Source: Pelodera strongyloides (lineage: Eukaryota; Nematoda; Chromadorea; Rhabditida; Rhabditidae). From it: a stretch of DNA of 64,000 bases. Position numbers and translations under genes: made by a program. The stretch lies in assembly GCA_036852015.1 (NCBI GenBank), contig JAANDG010000116.1, positions 1 through 64,000 of the forward strand, written 5' to 3'. Shown in pieces: positions 22,826-36,739 of the stretch (position 1 is the stretch's first letter; every line of letters begins with the position of its first letter). The notes beneath the pieces were generated by a model. That model had not been told where the DNA came from and searched no databases. It saw nothing but the letters and a program-made list of their open reading frames with translations.

Positions 22826-25800
22826 ATGTCCTTAGCGTTTGCGCCGCAAGCGCAGAAAAATGTTCCTGAACAGGTGTCAACCGTACAGAAATTATTGGAC
22901 GAGAATAGTAAACTCATAGACGCGATCAAGGAATATCAGAATGTGGTGGGCATATTTTATGTTTATTTCTGGATTAGTTATTCGTGGATTTTTTTGTGCG
23001 CAACGTCGAATGTGCTTGAGTATAGCTATTGACTGAACATTCATTATGACAAAATGCCGAAACATGTTGATTTTATATAATTTCCTGTCCTGTAGTATAG
23101 TATAATAGAGACCAAAGTAAAAAAAAATTGGGCATTTGTTAATCAAGTTATTCAAACTCGATTTGACATCAAAATCACTAAGGTGTGAGGAATACTACCG
23201 TAGTACATAAGGAAATGTCTAAGTCTAATAATAATTTGTTGGAAATGAAGCAACAACATAAAGAATAACATGCACAATAATTCCATTTGGACTGTGACTG
23301 TGAATTATGTGCATGTTATTCTTTGTGCTGTTGTTTCATTACCAAAAAATTGTTAAACACATTTCCCGTTGTTTTTATTGGTGAGGCGAGTAACTCACGC
23401 GCGCGTGTTATTAGTACAATTTACGTGTAACATTCTAAACGTAATGCCGTGCTGTAATATCAATTACCCAGTTGTCATTTAGGGACGAGCAGAGGACGCT
23501 CTTAAATACCAGCAATTGTTACATCGAAACCTGGTCTATTTGGCGAAACTGTCCGATCAAAGTTTGTTATCGCAGCTCTCGGTTAGTTTCCTTTTCCTTT
23601 TGGATTATCAGCTGATGATATTAGTCAGCGTTGGCCTATGAACACTCCTTGTCTCCTTGTGAATAAACCAGTAAAGGCAGTAAAGCAATCAACCATATTG
23701 AATAGAGAAATACTATAACTTACCGTTGAAATATAAAGTAAGAAGCTAGGCGGCTAAGACCTCTTCTTTCCGGCTGAGACGGAGTCGCCAAAGCGTGATG
23801 TGAATACACCCGGTTCGACGGCTGAAGTGCAACAGGGCCAACAACAGTCGCGCCCGCTTAGCCAGCAGCCCCCGGGTGCGGGCGGACCCGCGCCAATGGT
23901 CGGGGTTGGTCAGGGACAGCCACCTATGCAACAACAGCCGATGGGTCCTCCGATGCTGGGCCCACCACCCATGGTCCATACACCACAAATGGCCTCGCCT
24001 GGTGGACAGATGATGGCATCGCCGAATCCGATGAGTAAGTTGTTTTGTTTTTATAACGACTGATCTACGCGGTATTCCCGTGTGGTGTGTACAAATATAT
24101 GGGCGAATTTTGGTCTGATTACAATCATTTGCACACAACACATAGGATAGTTGTCCAACATATGTTTCAAAACCGGCCGTTATATCGCTTTAAGTCAACA
24201 CTTCTTATTCCCGGGTGAGAGGTTTTCATCCAGTAGGAGTGAGCGTGTGTTTCAATCCTATGGGAAAAGTTTCTTCAGCCTGGTGGTTTCCTAGTTCCTC
24301 TAATGTACTGTTTGTGAAACATGTGGAAATGTTGTCACGCTGTGTAAGACTGTGAGTCATGTTTCTTTTTGAGGTCACTCTAAATTAGGGTAGATCTTTG
24401 ACGTCCGACATTATATTTTCCCTTACACTAGCGTTAGAATGAATAATGATGGTTCATTTTCCAAAAATTTTATATTTCATTTGCAGGTAACCCTCCGAGT
24501 GTTGGCCCTTCTGCCGGTCATATGGCGCCTCCTCAACCGGCCTCGAACCACTCCACCAATTCTCCGTCCATGACGGCTCCAGTGGGAATGCCGCAACAAC
24601 ATCCGGGAATGATGCAGCACCCGGGCATGCCTGGAATGCATCCATCGCAATACCAACAGGTATAATATTCGTAACTTTTAGTTGTCTTTCTAGGTTACGC
24701 AGGTGAGTTAGAATGGGGAAATATGCACTCTTTACTTTCCGGTCGAGAATCCCCTAAGCGTCTAATACTTTGAAACTAACGCACACTGATTAATATTTTG
24801 AAACTTAAAACAGGTCTCGCATTATCAATCGATCTATCATACAGCAGCAGAATAGAAGTAAACCCGAACCCGGAATGTATCCTTCGCAATGTGCGCAAGT
24901 ATACTGTGTATATATCTTTTAGTCCTTTTATTACTTAGCGTGAAAAGGCTTTAAAGCGGAGTGACACGTGATTTTGGAATTTAAGTTATTGGCTACATCT
25001 CACCAACACATGCAGCAACAACGTACCGATTTGCGTTTATAGGAATAATTGAGTTTAACTTGCCCAGGCGCATTCTTCCATTACCATATGTGTGTATTTA
25101 TGCATGTATCTTTTCCGGATATTGCTATTTGAGGTCATTGAATGCCTTTCAGCAGCAGCAACAACACATGCCCCAAGTTTCGGGTGCTCCTCCCACTTCC
25201 CACCCATCTGGGCACCCACAAATGGCTCAGCACCCGCCCACGAGTATGGGCTTCCCGGGAGGAATGGGCCCACCGCCGCAAATGCATGGAATGACGGTAT
25301 GTTAATCTTTGTTTCTCGGCTAAAGCATATCAATTGGTGTTCTCTCTCTCGCCGCGCGGCTGTGAAACGCTTTTTCCACAACGCAACACCTCGCGCAAAG
25401 CAAAATAAAGTGTCTGCGAGCACAGCGTTTGTTGCACCTCAGAAGTGTGTTAAAGCGGAATACTGGCCGGTTTTGAAACACATCGAGTAGATCAGCATAC
25501 TATGCGACTCATTCAAATGAACATAAATTAGAATAAAAAATCGAGCTAACTTTGAGCAAATTACCATAAACACGAACGAATTCAATTGTCCACGATACGT
25601 TTCAAAAACCGGCCGGTATTTCTCTTTAATTTTTAATTCAATACGCGATTATATTATGTATTTGCGTGCGTTCACATTATTCCTCATCAGGAGTGAGCAG
25701 TCTACCAAATGGGAGGAAAACTGTGAATATTGCATTCGATTAGGCTTTTTTGTTTTACTTTCTTATTCCTTTACCTTCAGGCCCACCCAGGCTACCCGCA

Positions 25801-25951
25801 GATCCAGCAGCATGCGGGATACCCGCCCGGCTACGAGCATCAGATGCACATGTATCATCAACAGCAACAACACCAAATGCAACAGATGCAGCAACAACAT
25901 CTCGAGCAGCAACAGCAACAACAACAGCAGCATCAGAACTTTATGCGATAA
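22826..25951 (+). CDS. SS18: SS18/SYT-type SWI/SNF (BAF) complex subunit
   Basis: Six exons in frame: 22826-22945, 23483-23581, 23779-24034, 24487-24659, 25153-25296 and 25781-25951, coding for 320 residues. The N-terminus (residues 1-73) is a clear SSXT/SNH domain: MSLAFAPQ, VQKLLDENSKLIDAIKEYQN and ALKYQQLLHRNLVYLAKLSD align with the human SS18 start. The rest is low-complexity, rich in Gln, Pro, Met and Gly, and ends in a Q-rich tail with two polyglutamine-like runs (residues about 280-316). SS18 family proteins are chromatin coactivators that bind the BAF complex through the SNH domain. The exon 3 acceptor was placed at 23779 because it follows a good pyrimidine tract and keeps phase. The protein is shorter than human SS18 (about 418 residues) and has few of the Tyr-Gly repeats of the vertebrate tail. 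ATG lies 10 nt after an acceptor-like TTTCAG. Confidence 0.93.
24166..24195. mobile_element. CCGG-MITE terminal fragment
   Basis: Only one end is present (CCGGCCGTTATATCGCTTTAA), in SS18 intron 3. Confidence 0.6.
25450..25629. mobile_element. CCGG-MITE in SS18 intron 5
   Basis: 180 bp, TTAA at both ends, with ends TTAAAGCGGAATACTGGCCGG and the complement. Confidence 0.88.
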
Positions 25952-27714
25952 GTTGGGAAAATATCAGATTAGGCAGCTTTCATTTCACTCCATTGTTTTA
26001 CCGTTTTACCTTGTTTTATTAGTTACACACACACTGTATTATACATCCTAAACGATAATATAAGATTGAGTCGAACCACATTGTTTTCACTGGTAATGAT
26101 ACATTTTACAGTTATTAATAGTCGGATGCATGGGTTTTATTTTTTGAGACTATTTCCTCACAAATCCTCTAGCAGTTGTTTCTAAAGGTCTCCGCCCTGT
26201 TATGCAATGATCTCGTTTTATTGTTGCCCGGTAACTGTGCTAACTTTTGTTGAAATTGTAGTTTATAGCTGAAGGTAATTTGAATTTTATTCTGTGATCT
26301 AAAATTCACTTTTTTTTGTTAATTTGCAGCTGAACGAAATGGTATTTATTCAGTGTTGTGGTGAGCTTGTAATTCCAACCAAAGGAAACAAAGTGTGTTT
26401 AGCACATTTATGGAATAAATGTGCTAAACACACTTTGTTTCCTTTGGTTGGAATTACAAGCTCACCACAACACTGAATATCTACACCATTCCAACTTCAT
26501 GGAGCGTGCATCTGTACAACTGAAGAAATAGTATTTAACCGCCATTTTTGCTACCTTGAGATTGTGTTTCATAACCATTGTTGCCCCATAAGATTCGCTG
26601 GACAAGTTGCTCAGTTGATACCCATCTCAGTTAAGTTTTTGCATTGTTCTCCTCAGTTTTATATGTTCAGATTCGATACTATTGTTCATGGTTCAATTTA
26701 ATACAAAACTTTTATTATACTATTCGACAATGTAGTGCAATGAAAAATCTAACATATGTGGCAACTTATAAATGTTGAAGAATGAGATAATTGACAAATG
26801 CGACATAGAAAGCGGACAAATTGTTAACAGTTAGAATGATTGTTATTTTCGCGAATGATTGTTAAATTAAAAATAGAACTATCAATAAAAACGAGATCAA
26901 AAGAAGCTAAATTCTCCAGTAGTTAAAGAAATATGAGTTAGAAATACTGTATTTTAAACCGATATAACCTCCAGTTCTTGAAACTGGACGACGGCATTGG
27001 CATTCCCATGTACTGCAAAAAAATTCACAGTGATTCACAACACGAAAAAACAGTGTCCAAAATGCGTTTCAAAAACCGGCATTATTTCGCTTTACTATGC
27101 AAATACATGTTCTCACAGCCACACAAGTAAAAAGATGCGTACCCACGCAAATACCGTACGCTGAAAACTGCAGAACATATGTAATGAATGCAAATATGAT
27201 TAAACTATTAGTCCAGGTACGGTACATACGATATACCTAGTATAAATACGTTCATATATAAAAAGACTGCATGTTACACACTAAATGTAAAGAATGAGAT
27301 TCATCGAGGGAAACGCGTAATCGACAAAGAGATACCAAAATAATCAATAGAACACCGTGAACCTTCATCACGTTGTACAAAATCTATCTACTCGTAAGTG
27401 CAAATAAGCATATCACCAAAATCAACAAAAAAAATCAACAAGTAGTTCAAGAAAGTAATACACATCACAAGATATCTATATCATTTCCGTACTATAAAAT
27501 AATCAAACATTTGTCCAGCAGGACACACAATCACGACAACCAGAGGCGATACCCAAAATTTGCATACTTTCCAAAGGCCGTTATCATATCGGGTACCAAC
27601 TCCGCCACGTGAACATAATTTTTTACTCTTATTCAAAATCAGCTCGGCGTCGTGAGCGCACCTGATTTATGCGCAGTCTAAATATAATCTACTTCCAACA
27701 GAACAACCCTCTAC
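25952..27714. other. 3' intergenic region between SS18 and TONSL (convergent)
   Basis: The two genes converge here. The stretch holds a perfect hairpin (26347-26479) and a CCGG-MITE fragment ending at about 27097. The rest is AT-rich, with no supported exon on either strand. Confidence 0.6.
26347..26479. repeat. Perfect inverted repeat, 64-bp arms, 5-nt loop
   Basis: Arms 26347-26410 and 26416-26479 are exact reverse complements, separated by TGGAA. It does not carry the TTAAAGCG ends of the MITE families. It lies about 400 bp after the SS18 stop codon. Confidence 0.95.
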
Positions 27715-30700
27715 TCACTCATCGTCGGCATTCAGATGTATAATTGCATTCGTTCCATTATTGCGCAAATATTTCACCGTCAATTTTGCCTTCGTATCCG
27801 ATGTGAGATCTTCGACGACGTCCGCTGAGATACCCTGACAACCGCGCAGATCCAAATGGGACAAGGTCTGAAATTATTCTATAAAGATCACGCACGAAAT
27901 GTAAATACTGAGGCCGTATTCACCAACACACAGGGAACCCTCCCGAAGCTCACTAGCGCTCTGAACCTCTTCTGCTCTCGCACCTTTAGCTCCCTGGGGA
28001 GGTCAGGGAGGTCTCCCTGCGTGTTGGTGAATACGGCCTCTGTACGGTAAGAATATTGATAGGCTGAACGTTTTGCATGAATATTTCTAGCTTCTTCCGC
28101 AAAAGTTGACACTCGTGAGAGATATTCTACGGTGCTTTGTTAGCTCCGGCAATATTTCGCAAATATAACGCATTTTCTCGACAACGACCACTAAACAATG
28201 TCCGTGAATTCTATCAACTATTACTCTCTCATTTCCTTTCATTTATTTCCTTTTCACTTTAAAAACAAAAGATAAACGTAAATTTGTCAAAATATCACCA
28301 CAAAGACTGAATTCTTCAAAAATAAATAACATGAATTCTAAAACAAGAGCAACTAAAATAGTATGTAAAGGCTCACCAAACAACTCGAAATCCACTTCGA
28401 AAAAGCTTCAAATGTGGTTTCATCAAGTCTACAATTCATGAGGATCAGTTTCTGGAGGCGAGCTCCCGAGCCCACCTGAAAAAAAAACAATAAACCTCAT
28501 ATTTGACCTCGTACATTATTATTATCATAATTCGCTTGCTGACCTACTGTATTCCATTCACAACTGTAAACATTGTTAGGTATCAAGCTGCCTTTTCTAC
28601 AACTCCGCTCCCTATAGAGCCTTCTGCATCCTCCTCAACAACTACACTAGGTTCTAGTTACAAGTTCAGTGTTCTACAACTCCAAGAAACTCAAACCTCC
28701 AAGTCGACTGCCGTAACGCCGGTGGCACTGGCATCAAGTATCTTGAGCGATTTGCATTCCTTTACAACATGCGTGAGACTCGACGAGTCGAACCACTCAC
28801 TTTGACTCGCTTTCAATGTCTCCAAAGAGTGTAAGCCTGAAAAGAGTGAAGGTTTGTTAATTACCGATTAAAGGATACGATACCTTACATCAATCACATT
28901 ACATATACGCTTACACATTTAGAATCGCACTGAAACATGACATTCCATCACATCTCAATTATGACAATAGGCCTAACGATAAAAGACAAAGTGCATCCCA
29001 TATAGGATTAATAACTTTAATAACATCTAGGATCGAAAGATCATTATGAATCATTACGCACCACCTCGAACCGAGAGATTCTTTTCTACCATACGGAGAC
29101 AAGGCACGACTTAATTCAAATGCTATTTTGTTCTACTCATCTCTTCCTCTCAAGCACGTGTGTTTGCAACTGCCAATAACACTAAACAGTACAAATGATC
29201 AAAAAGCAACCCACCACACAACGCCTCTGTAATGAGCATGGTATCGTTTGTGCACCAGACAGCGTTCACTTCCAGGGACACAAGAGCGCCGCACTTTTCC
29301 AACAAGCTCGCCAATCCTTCGCCACTGTCCAGCTGAGTACTACTCAAGTTCAGTGAAGTGAGCGTCTTTGAAAACGAGCAATTCTAAAGAAAAACTATGT
29401 CTGGATAAAATAAAACATGATGAATCAAACCAAAGGACAAAACTGTACGTTGCATATATTTTTCTCATGAATTGTATGTGTGCGTAATAAATTATTATTA
29501 TTATTATTAATACATTTCATTCCTGCTATTCCACCACTGTGTATCTTCCCAAAAAAAATTGGAATAACGCATCAATATATTAAAAAAGGTCTTGCCTGCG
29601 TCAATATGGCAAGCGATTCCCGGTCCACAGTACTAGAAGACAAATTCAACGTTGTCAACGTGCTCAACTGAGGTGAGAGCGTGGTGAGAAAATTGACAAT
29701 ACGGCTGGCTGAAAAGAAACGACAAATAGAGGAAGAAGGAAAACTAATTAAAAATAAGAACAACATTTCCAAGGCAAAAAGCAGTTGCGAGATAGTAAAG
29801 TATGTACCATAGTATGATTTACATACAGCATGCGTTCCATTTCTCTTACAAAACAAGAAACACACCCACAACAAAATTATATTGATTATGAAGATATGAA
29901 TCACATTTAAAAATACCAAACGATTATAAATCTGAATATGGCCCCCAGACATCCATCCACCTGTAAGGCAGTCCACTGCGTCTGTCACTCCCCTCCCACC
30001 GGTTCCATGGTGTAGCGGTTAACACTCTGGACTTTGAATCCAGCAACCCGAGTTCGAATCTCGGTGGAACCTAACTTTTTGCGGACTTGCTTTCGAGCGA
30101 AATTGATCAGACAAAAAGACACTTACATGTAGAACTTAGATCCAACATCGTTACAGACTTTTCGTAAGCGGTAATCACTCTGGCTATAACATCTAGATCA
30201 TTATCTCCCAATATACACTGCGATAAGTCCAACGCTCCATCTGATTCAAAGGTGCTCAGCGCTTGCACTATATCACCACGAGACGATGCATCTAAATGAT
30301 AAATCTAGACAATCTATACGATGGAAACAAGAAATAAAAATTGTAACCTCATAGTGGTAATGACACCGAATATAAAACCAGCAAAATAGCGTCAGCACAT
30401 TACAGCGAAATACCGGCCGGTTTTTGAAACGTACTTGGATTCCTATGAATTTATGCAACGTGGGATCTAATTGCGGTCGAGTTTTCGTTCAAATTTTTGG
30501 CTCATTTGCATATGCTGCATAAGAAAGCAGGTGTACGCAATGCGTTTCAAAAACTGGTCGGTATTTCGCTTTAACACAAACAAGTCTAAACGACAAGAAG
30601 TCCAAAAAACTGTACCTACCCGTCAGTTTGCCATAATCGTCCACAAGGTTTCCCGTGCTTATTCGACATACGAGGATCAAAACGGCGTCTGGCTGAAAAT

Positions 30701-33700
30701 TATTTGTCAAACCATAATGAATCAAAACAAAAAGATAAATCTACAAGCGGCTGCAGGCACGCAAAAGCTACAGAAGTGAATACGAGTAAAAAAAAAGTGT
30801 TAAAAGGAGTAGCTACATAAGAACTGTGATAGTAGAACATAACACCATCACTGAGAGAAATAACGTCCCTAATTAGTTAAGTGAACAAAGCTTGCATATG
30901 AAACATGCATGTTTCAGGCGTTTCATATGTATGATCAACTTTTCCAGGGTACTTAGTCTTCGCTAAATCCTGGTGGTGCAATTAAAATTGGCGTACTTTT
31001 GGCACATTTCGCAGAGGCGCGGGAGTTGATGTGCCAACAGACATACACGTTCACGGACCTCTTGCACCCCGACGCTTTTTTTGCCGTTTGCATTTTCGTC
31101 CGATTCAATTAAGTAACTGATTCAATTATCAAAACAACTCACATCATCACCAATCAGTGTTCCAAGAGAGACATCTTCTGTTATCAACTTGTTGCCATTC
31201 AATATCCAGGAGTACTCTTTCCCAGCTATTTCATTCACAAACCTCTTGGATAAGGCACTGACGGTCTCCGTTCTATAAAAATGTAACAATACACATTTAC
31301 TGGCTTTTCAGCATACACCCACGCCTAGAGAGTGAACAATAGATAGAGAAGCACCAGCCTTTCATTAATAAAAACGAGGCTGACCTAAGGCTTCACCCAT
31401 TAGCAGGTATACGGCGGCGTAGTGGTAGTAAAGCCATGTTGACGTCAAAGTGGTCAAAGCACACCGGTTCACGTAATAACCTCACAGCGATAAACCAACA
31501 AATAAGGCCACCGCATTCTTCTTAATACTGTAGCATAGTGACTCACTTTTCCACCAGCTGTTTCTTTGGTGGCAATCCTGTCATCTTGTTGCCAATCCTG
31601 TCTTCAAACCGAACTGTGACAAAGATCGGATCACATGGTTCCGCAACCGGTTCCGGTTCGGGCGTCTGTGTCGACATCGCTACCGCAGGCGAAGTTGACG
31701 AGTCGGGTAGTGGGCGAGCCACTAAACCACTAAGATGTAGGTTATGAATGTCATACTCACTAATTGCTACTATCTCTCTCTCTCTCTCTCTCGGTCTCAC
31801 TCTCGCGCCATATGTCTTTCGTTTCTCGTGTAAACTGTCATTGTCAGTAGTAAATCCGTAACCGATAAAGATTCACAAAAACGCATAAATTACAAAAACG
31901 CATAAGTACTAAGTACTAACCAGAATCGTTGACACCGGTCGCCGTCGCGGATGAAAAGGACATCGCAGAACTGTGTCTGTAAAACAACAAAATACAAATT
32001 TTGAACAATTCTGGAAATCGGGATACAAGACGTAGATGTACGATGCACCGAGTCAAGCACAAAACATTTTCATGTTGAACTAAGATAACCCAAAACTGCC
32101 GCACGTTGTCCGCATCTAGAACTACGCCATATATTTCTACATATATTGTACAATAGCACCCATCCGTTACTTGACACTAAGCCCTTTCAATCTCTGACAC
32201 GTTAACGTACCGTGACATCGGGAGCGGCGTGCTCGCGTTGAAAGTACTGAGAGAGGCATACGTCATATTTGATTCCCAATTCTCATCACCATCTTCTTCT
32301 TCATCAGAAAATATCGCACGGCGCTTGGCACTACTGAAATGTGGCACTTTGTGGTCGAGTGTCTAGTTTGTCAACCTAAGGCATGCGCCAAGAACTACCA
32401 TTAGGGGCCATTATTACCTAATGAGCCATTAGGTAATAATGACCTCAATGGGTGACCGGCCTCCTTCCCACCGTTTTAGCTTTCACCCGGTACCATTTTA
32501 TCACCGATCCGAGCAACTCCCCGAATTCGGGTAGTGAACAACGGCTCTACACTATCATATACACGACGAGTACTGAAGAGAAACAAGACAAAAAAAGTTA
32601 CTCAGCGCAACCAACAATCACACTACCACTCACCTACTCGTTGTCTGTGTAGAGGTGACAATTCCCGTCACAGCCAATGGTGTCAAAGGAGCTGTGGGTC
32701 CACTATTATAGAACTGATCACTTCTGGTTGACATGTCATTCTGCTCCGTCAAATACTTGGAGAAGTTCAAACCAGCCGCCGGTGAAAATTGAGTAGAGGA
32801 TAGTGGCCCATTTCGGGTGTCGTTCAAATCTAAAGGACAGTTATATTGGGCAAAGGTTCACGGGAATCAAATGAGCTACTACTGTTCAGTAGCAGTATAT
32901 CAGATACGTAATTAGGTGAATTCTTTGTTAACAGACAGCGTGTGAGAGAGAGTCTTAAAAAAAGAAAGAAAACATGATTATTTTTAACATATAAAATACC
33001 GAGCACAAATACTCACCCCGTAATATCCTCTGATGCTGCGGTGTCGGTGGACTCGCCCCGCTCGCCGCCGGCCTGCGACCCTGGCCGTGAGCAGACTGAC
33101 GTGCTAGAGGGGTTCTCGCCGAAGGAGCCAAAGATGGGGTTGGGGCTCGTGTATCAACTAGGAGGACATCACTCGAACTCGAACGCGATCCAGACAGAGA
33201 CCTCGACCGTGCCGCAGCTATATCAGAATCATCCGAGTCCGACGATTCAATGACTGCTCGATGACGCTAAAATAAAAGATTTCTAGTTGATACTTTAAGA
33301 AAAAAAGACCACAAAAGCATAGGATTTGTAAAGCACAAGTCATAACCGTGTATCAAAATAGCAAAAATATCCAATTATTAACATGTGAGGTCTAAGTGTA
33401 TGTTACACTTACACGAACGACATCGAGACCTAAATTCTCATACCCCCCCCCCTACCTTCCTTTGCGTCGTGGAAAGCTCCATCCCTTCATCATCACTTTC
33501 TGACAGGCCAGAACTGCGGTTGACCGCAGCGCGACGTCGCGGCGGTGACTGCGACGCCACTGGACTGGGCGATCTCGTGCGGCGCACTCGACTGCGAGCG
33601 GCTCCAGAGAGGCGACTTGATCTTCTGGTTGAAGCCGAAGGTCCCAAGACATCGTCGCTCAGAAGAACATCTTCCACAACTCTCGGTTGGACAAACTAGA

Positions 33701-36699
33701 AAAAGCTTCAACAAATACTACTGATACCTTTTTTTATACTTCTCTATTCGGCGGGATGCTTTATGCTACGGCGACACAGCCACAAACAATGTACATGTCG
33801 TCCAAACAAAAGAATTCAAACACCGTTTACGCGGACTAGGATTACTGGTAGTATCGGTAAGAAAAGCGTTAGCTTAAACCTTTACCTAACCTAATGTTTG
33901 ACAATTTGACAATCAATAAAAAGGAACTACCCACCCTGACTCCATTATTCGGGACATTCTCCTCGTCGTGATCTACATCAACAGGGTCCTCCAATTGAGG
34001 TTCAGGATCCGACAAACGACGAGGTGGGCGCAAATTCACAATGGCACTCTACAAAAAGTAATCACTGGAGATCTCATTTAAGTAAAGTTTGATTGTTTGT
34101 TTGTTACTTGTGCGTAACGCTCAAACACTCGAATTCGTTCAGTAAATCGCATTCCCATGCAAAAGCAGATCTAGAGTGTAAATATAATTAAAAAGGACCA
34201 CAAATAGTATGTGTATGCGTATGCGGTGTATGTGATGTACACATATAATATGTATTATAAAAATAAGTGCCAAAGTTCATTCAAACCTACCCGATAAGTC
34301 TCCGTTGCCGTAGCTCGTGGTCTCCTTTCATTCAATCGACGCTTTCGTATACCACCCGATACTGGTGCAGCGGGCGATCGCGTCTTTTTCCTTAGTGGCG
34401 GCGGGGGGCCAATGCGGACAGGGAAATTTACTAAATATCCATTTCGTTAAAATTGAGAGATTCCTTTGTTTTTGCTAACATAGTTTGGGTTTACTGATTG
34501 TGATTGAATACTATAATAGTGTTTATATTAATCGTATATTCTCTACAAAACACTACCTAAGAAAAGAGCTAACATAGGCCTCAAAACCGGATGATATACC
34601 GCTTTAAATAAAAGAACGGTCAAGAAAATCGAGTTTTCCAATACACACAACACAGCAAGCTTCACCCCCACCTACCCGCTCTTTGCGCGTCCTGTATCCT
34701 TTTAAATATCTTCTTCGCCAATTTCACATCTGCTTCCTCAGGATCGTCCTGTACTTGAATCCAGAAGAGTAGAAAATCAGCGGCCGTTAGACCATTCTCG
34801 TTTTTCAGTGTGACGTCAGCTCGAGCCCTAGATGGCAATAGTTAGCTAACTGGTATACTACGAGAATGGCACTCTACTTCTCCGTTACCTTAAAGGGACA
34901 TGCCCATCAAAATAAACACATATTTACGTTTTCATTTTTTAATAACAGCGTTTATTGTTTATTACAATATATGCACACTAATTTTTATCCACGTTCACCC
35001 CGGGGAACTTTTTACGACGAGCCCAACTTATAAGGGTACCGTATTTGCATCAATTTAGTCCTAATAATCCTTTTACTTCGCGTATGTTATAACACAGTTA
35101 CAAATTACGCATGAGAGAGTATGCTCAATAAAGAGATGCCAGAGAAAAAACCGCGAGAGCAGACAACCAGAGCGGATAGGCAACGAGAGGAAGGGCCAAG
35201 CAACGGTATACATTTGTGGATGCGCTCGTCGGAAAAAGTTCCGCGGGGTGAATGTCGATAAAATTTGGTTTGCATAAACACTTCTAATAAAATTAAAGAC
35301 GAAATCGTAAATAAAGGTTTACTTTGATGGGCCTGTCCCTTTAAAGGCCTGATGGGCCTGTCCCTTTAAAGATACATCGATATGGACAGTTTCTTTCACA
35401 AATAACAGTGTGATTCATTGCAGTTGTACATACAGTACGGGTTTCCCCTCAATCCCATCCATTTTACCGTCTATCTAGTTTACTATATCAAAACCGGTTT
35501 GGAATTATGAAATATTGTTGAAAGTAGGCTAGAAGGTGGAAAATTCATTTCAACGAAAAATAATTAGATACAAACCTTAGTAATAATTCAACAATCCGAA
35601 GGGCTCCTTTCCAACAAGCGCCCATCAGCGGTGTTATCCCGCGACCACTCTGTAATGTGCTGCACGCAATTTTTTCGACAAAGGCAAACAAATAATAATG
35701 TACAAATCACGATAACGTACACTCAGTTGCATTTCATCTATTAAAGTAAAGCATAAATTACAAGGTGTACTACTGTCAATGTGATCATTATAACTAAATT
35801 ATATTAGTTATTAGTTACAGTCTGAAGAGGAAGAAAAAGTGAAAAAGGTAAAGTTGTATCTAACAGGAGCAGGCTTCCTATATAGCTTCTAATCACTAAC
35901 TCTCCACTCCACACACTCGCTCTTCAGTCCATGTCTAGCCACAATAATAAAATATGAACCACACATCAATTCACTCCCCAGTCAACCATACAACTTCATC
36001 CACTTTCAAAGAAATCGTAGCCTACTGCTCAATACTTCTGCGCAAAACGTCATGAGCAAAAAATTTTTTTTAACACTGTATGGCATCATCGTTGACAAAA
36101 GTGTACGCTTTTGAAACGTAAAATATAAACAAATAACAAACAATGCCCTCTACCGTACTTCAGTGCCCTTCTCCTCGTCCTCTATACTTTCCCTACTTCG
36201 CACGTTGACTTTGGCTCGTCCGGTCCGAAGTAGGTACTCGACAATCTCGTATTGTTCGTAGGAGACCGCTTCAGCGAACGGCGTCCAACCACCGTGGTCA
36301 CGACGATTCATATCGTAACCCTGAATGAATCAATTCTGAATTCAAGAGTAATTAAAGCGAAATACCTGTCGCTTTTTGAAACGCATCGTGGACAACTGAA
36401 TTCTTACACATTTATGCTAATTTGCTCGAATTTAGCTCGATGTTTTATTCCAATTTATGTTCCTTTGCATAGGTTGCATAAGAATGCTGGTCTAATCGAT
36501 GCGTTTCAAAAACCGGCCCATACTTCGCTTTAACAAATTGGAATAACATGCAATGTTTATAGTGAAACAATTAAAGAGTATCTATTAATAGACCATACAT
36601 TTGATATGATAGCAGATTTCGACCCCTCGCTGCATTAAACTGTCAAGTGTCTAAAGTTCTCTTAATCTTCCTAATACTCTACTTCTTCCCTCCCTTCCT

Positions 36700-36739
<40 letters not shown>

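Larger units (their letters stand above)
27715..31272 (-). other. TONSL: TONSL exons for ubiquitin-like fold and LRR domain
   Basis: Exons 31143-31272 and 30620-30692 complete the ubiquitin-like fold (SALSKRFVNEIAGKEYSWIL). The LRR part is 30127-30291, 29596-29708, 29215-29383, 28697-28836, 28377-28475 and 27715-27867, with repeats such as SVTMLDLSST, LTTLNLSSSTVDRESLAILT, LTSLNLSSTQLDSGEGLASL and LSHLDLRGCQGIS. In other species this end binds MMS22L. The intron after exon 29596-29708 appears to start with GC instead of GT (CAG|GCAAGA). Confidence 0.92.

Noticed and set aside
29572..29988. 138-codon open frame read as a gene
   Set aside because: Only its C-terminal 37 codons (29596-29708) are a TONSL exon. 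The rest is intron that happens to be open.
33438..33714. Alternative frames overlapping the TONSL linker
   Set aside because: Shadow frames of exon 33456-33695, whose own frame continues in phase into its neighbours.
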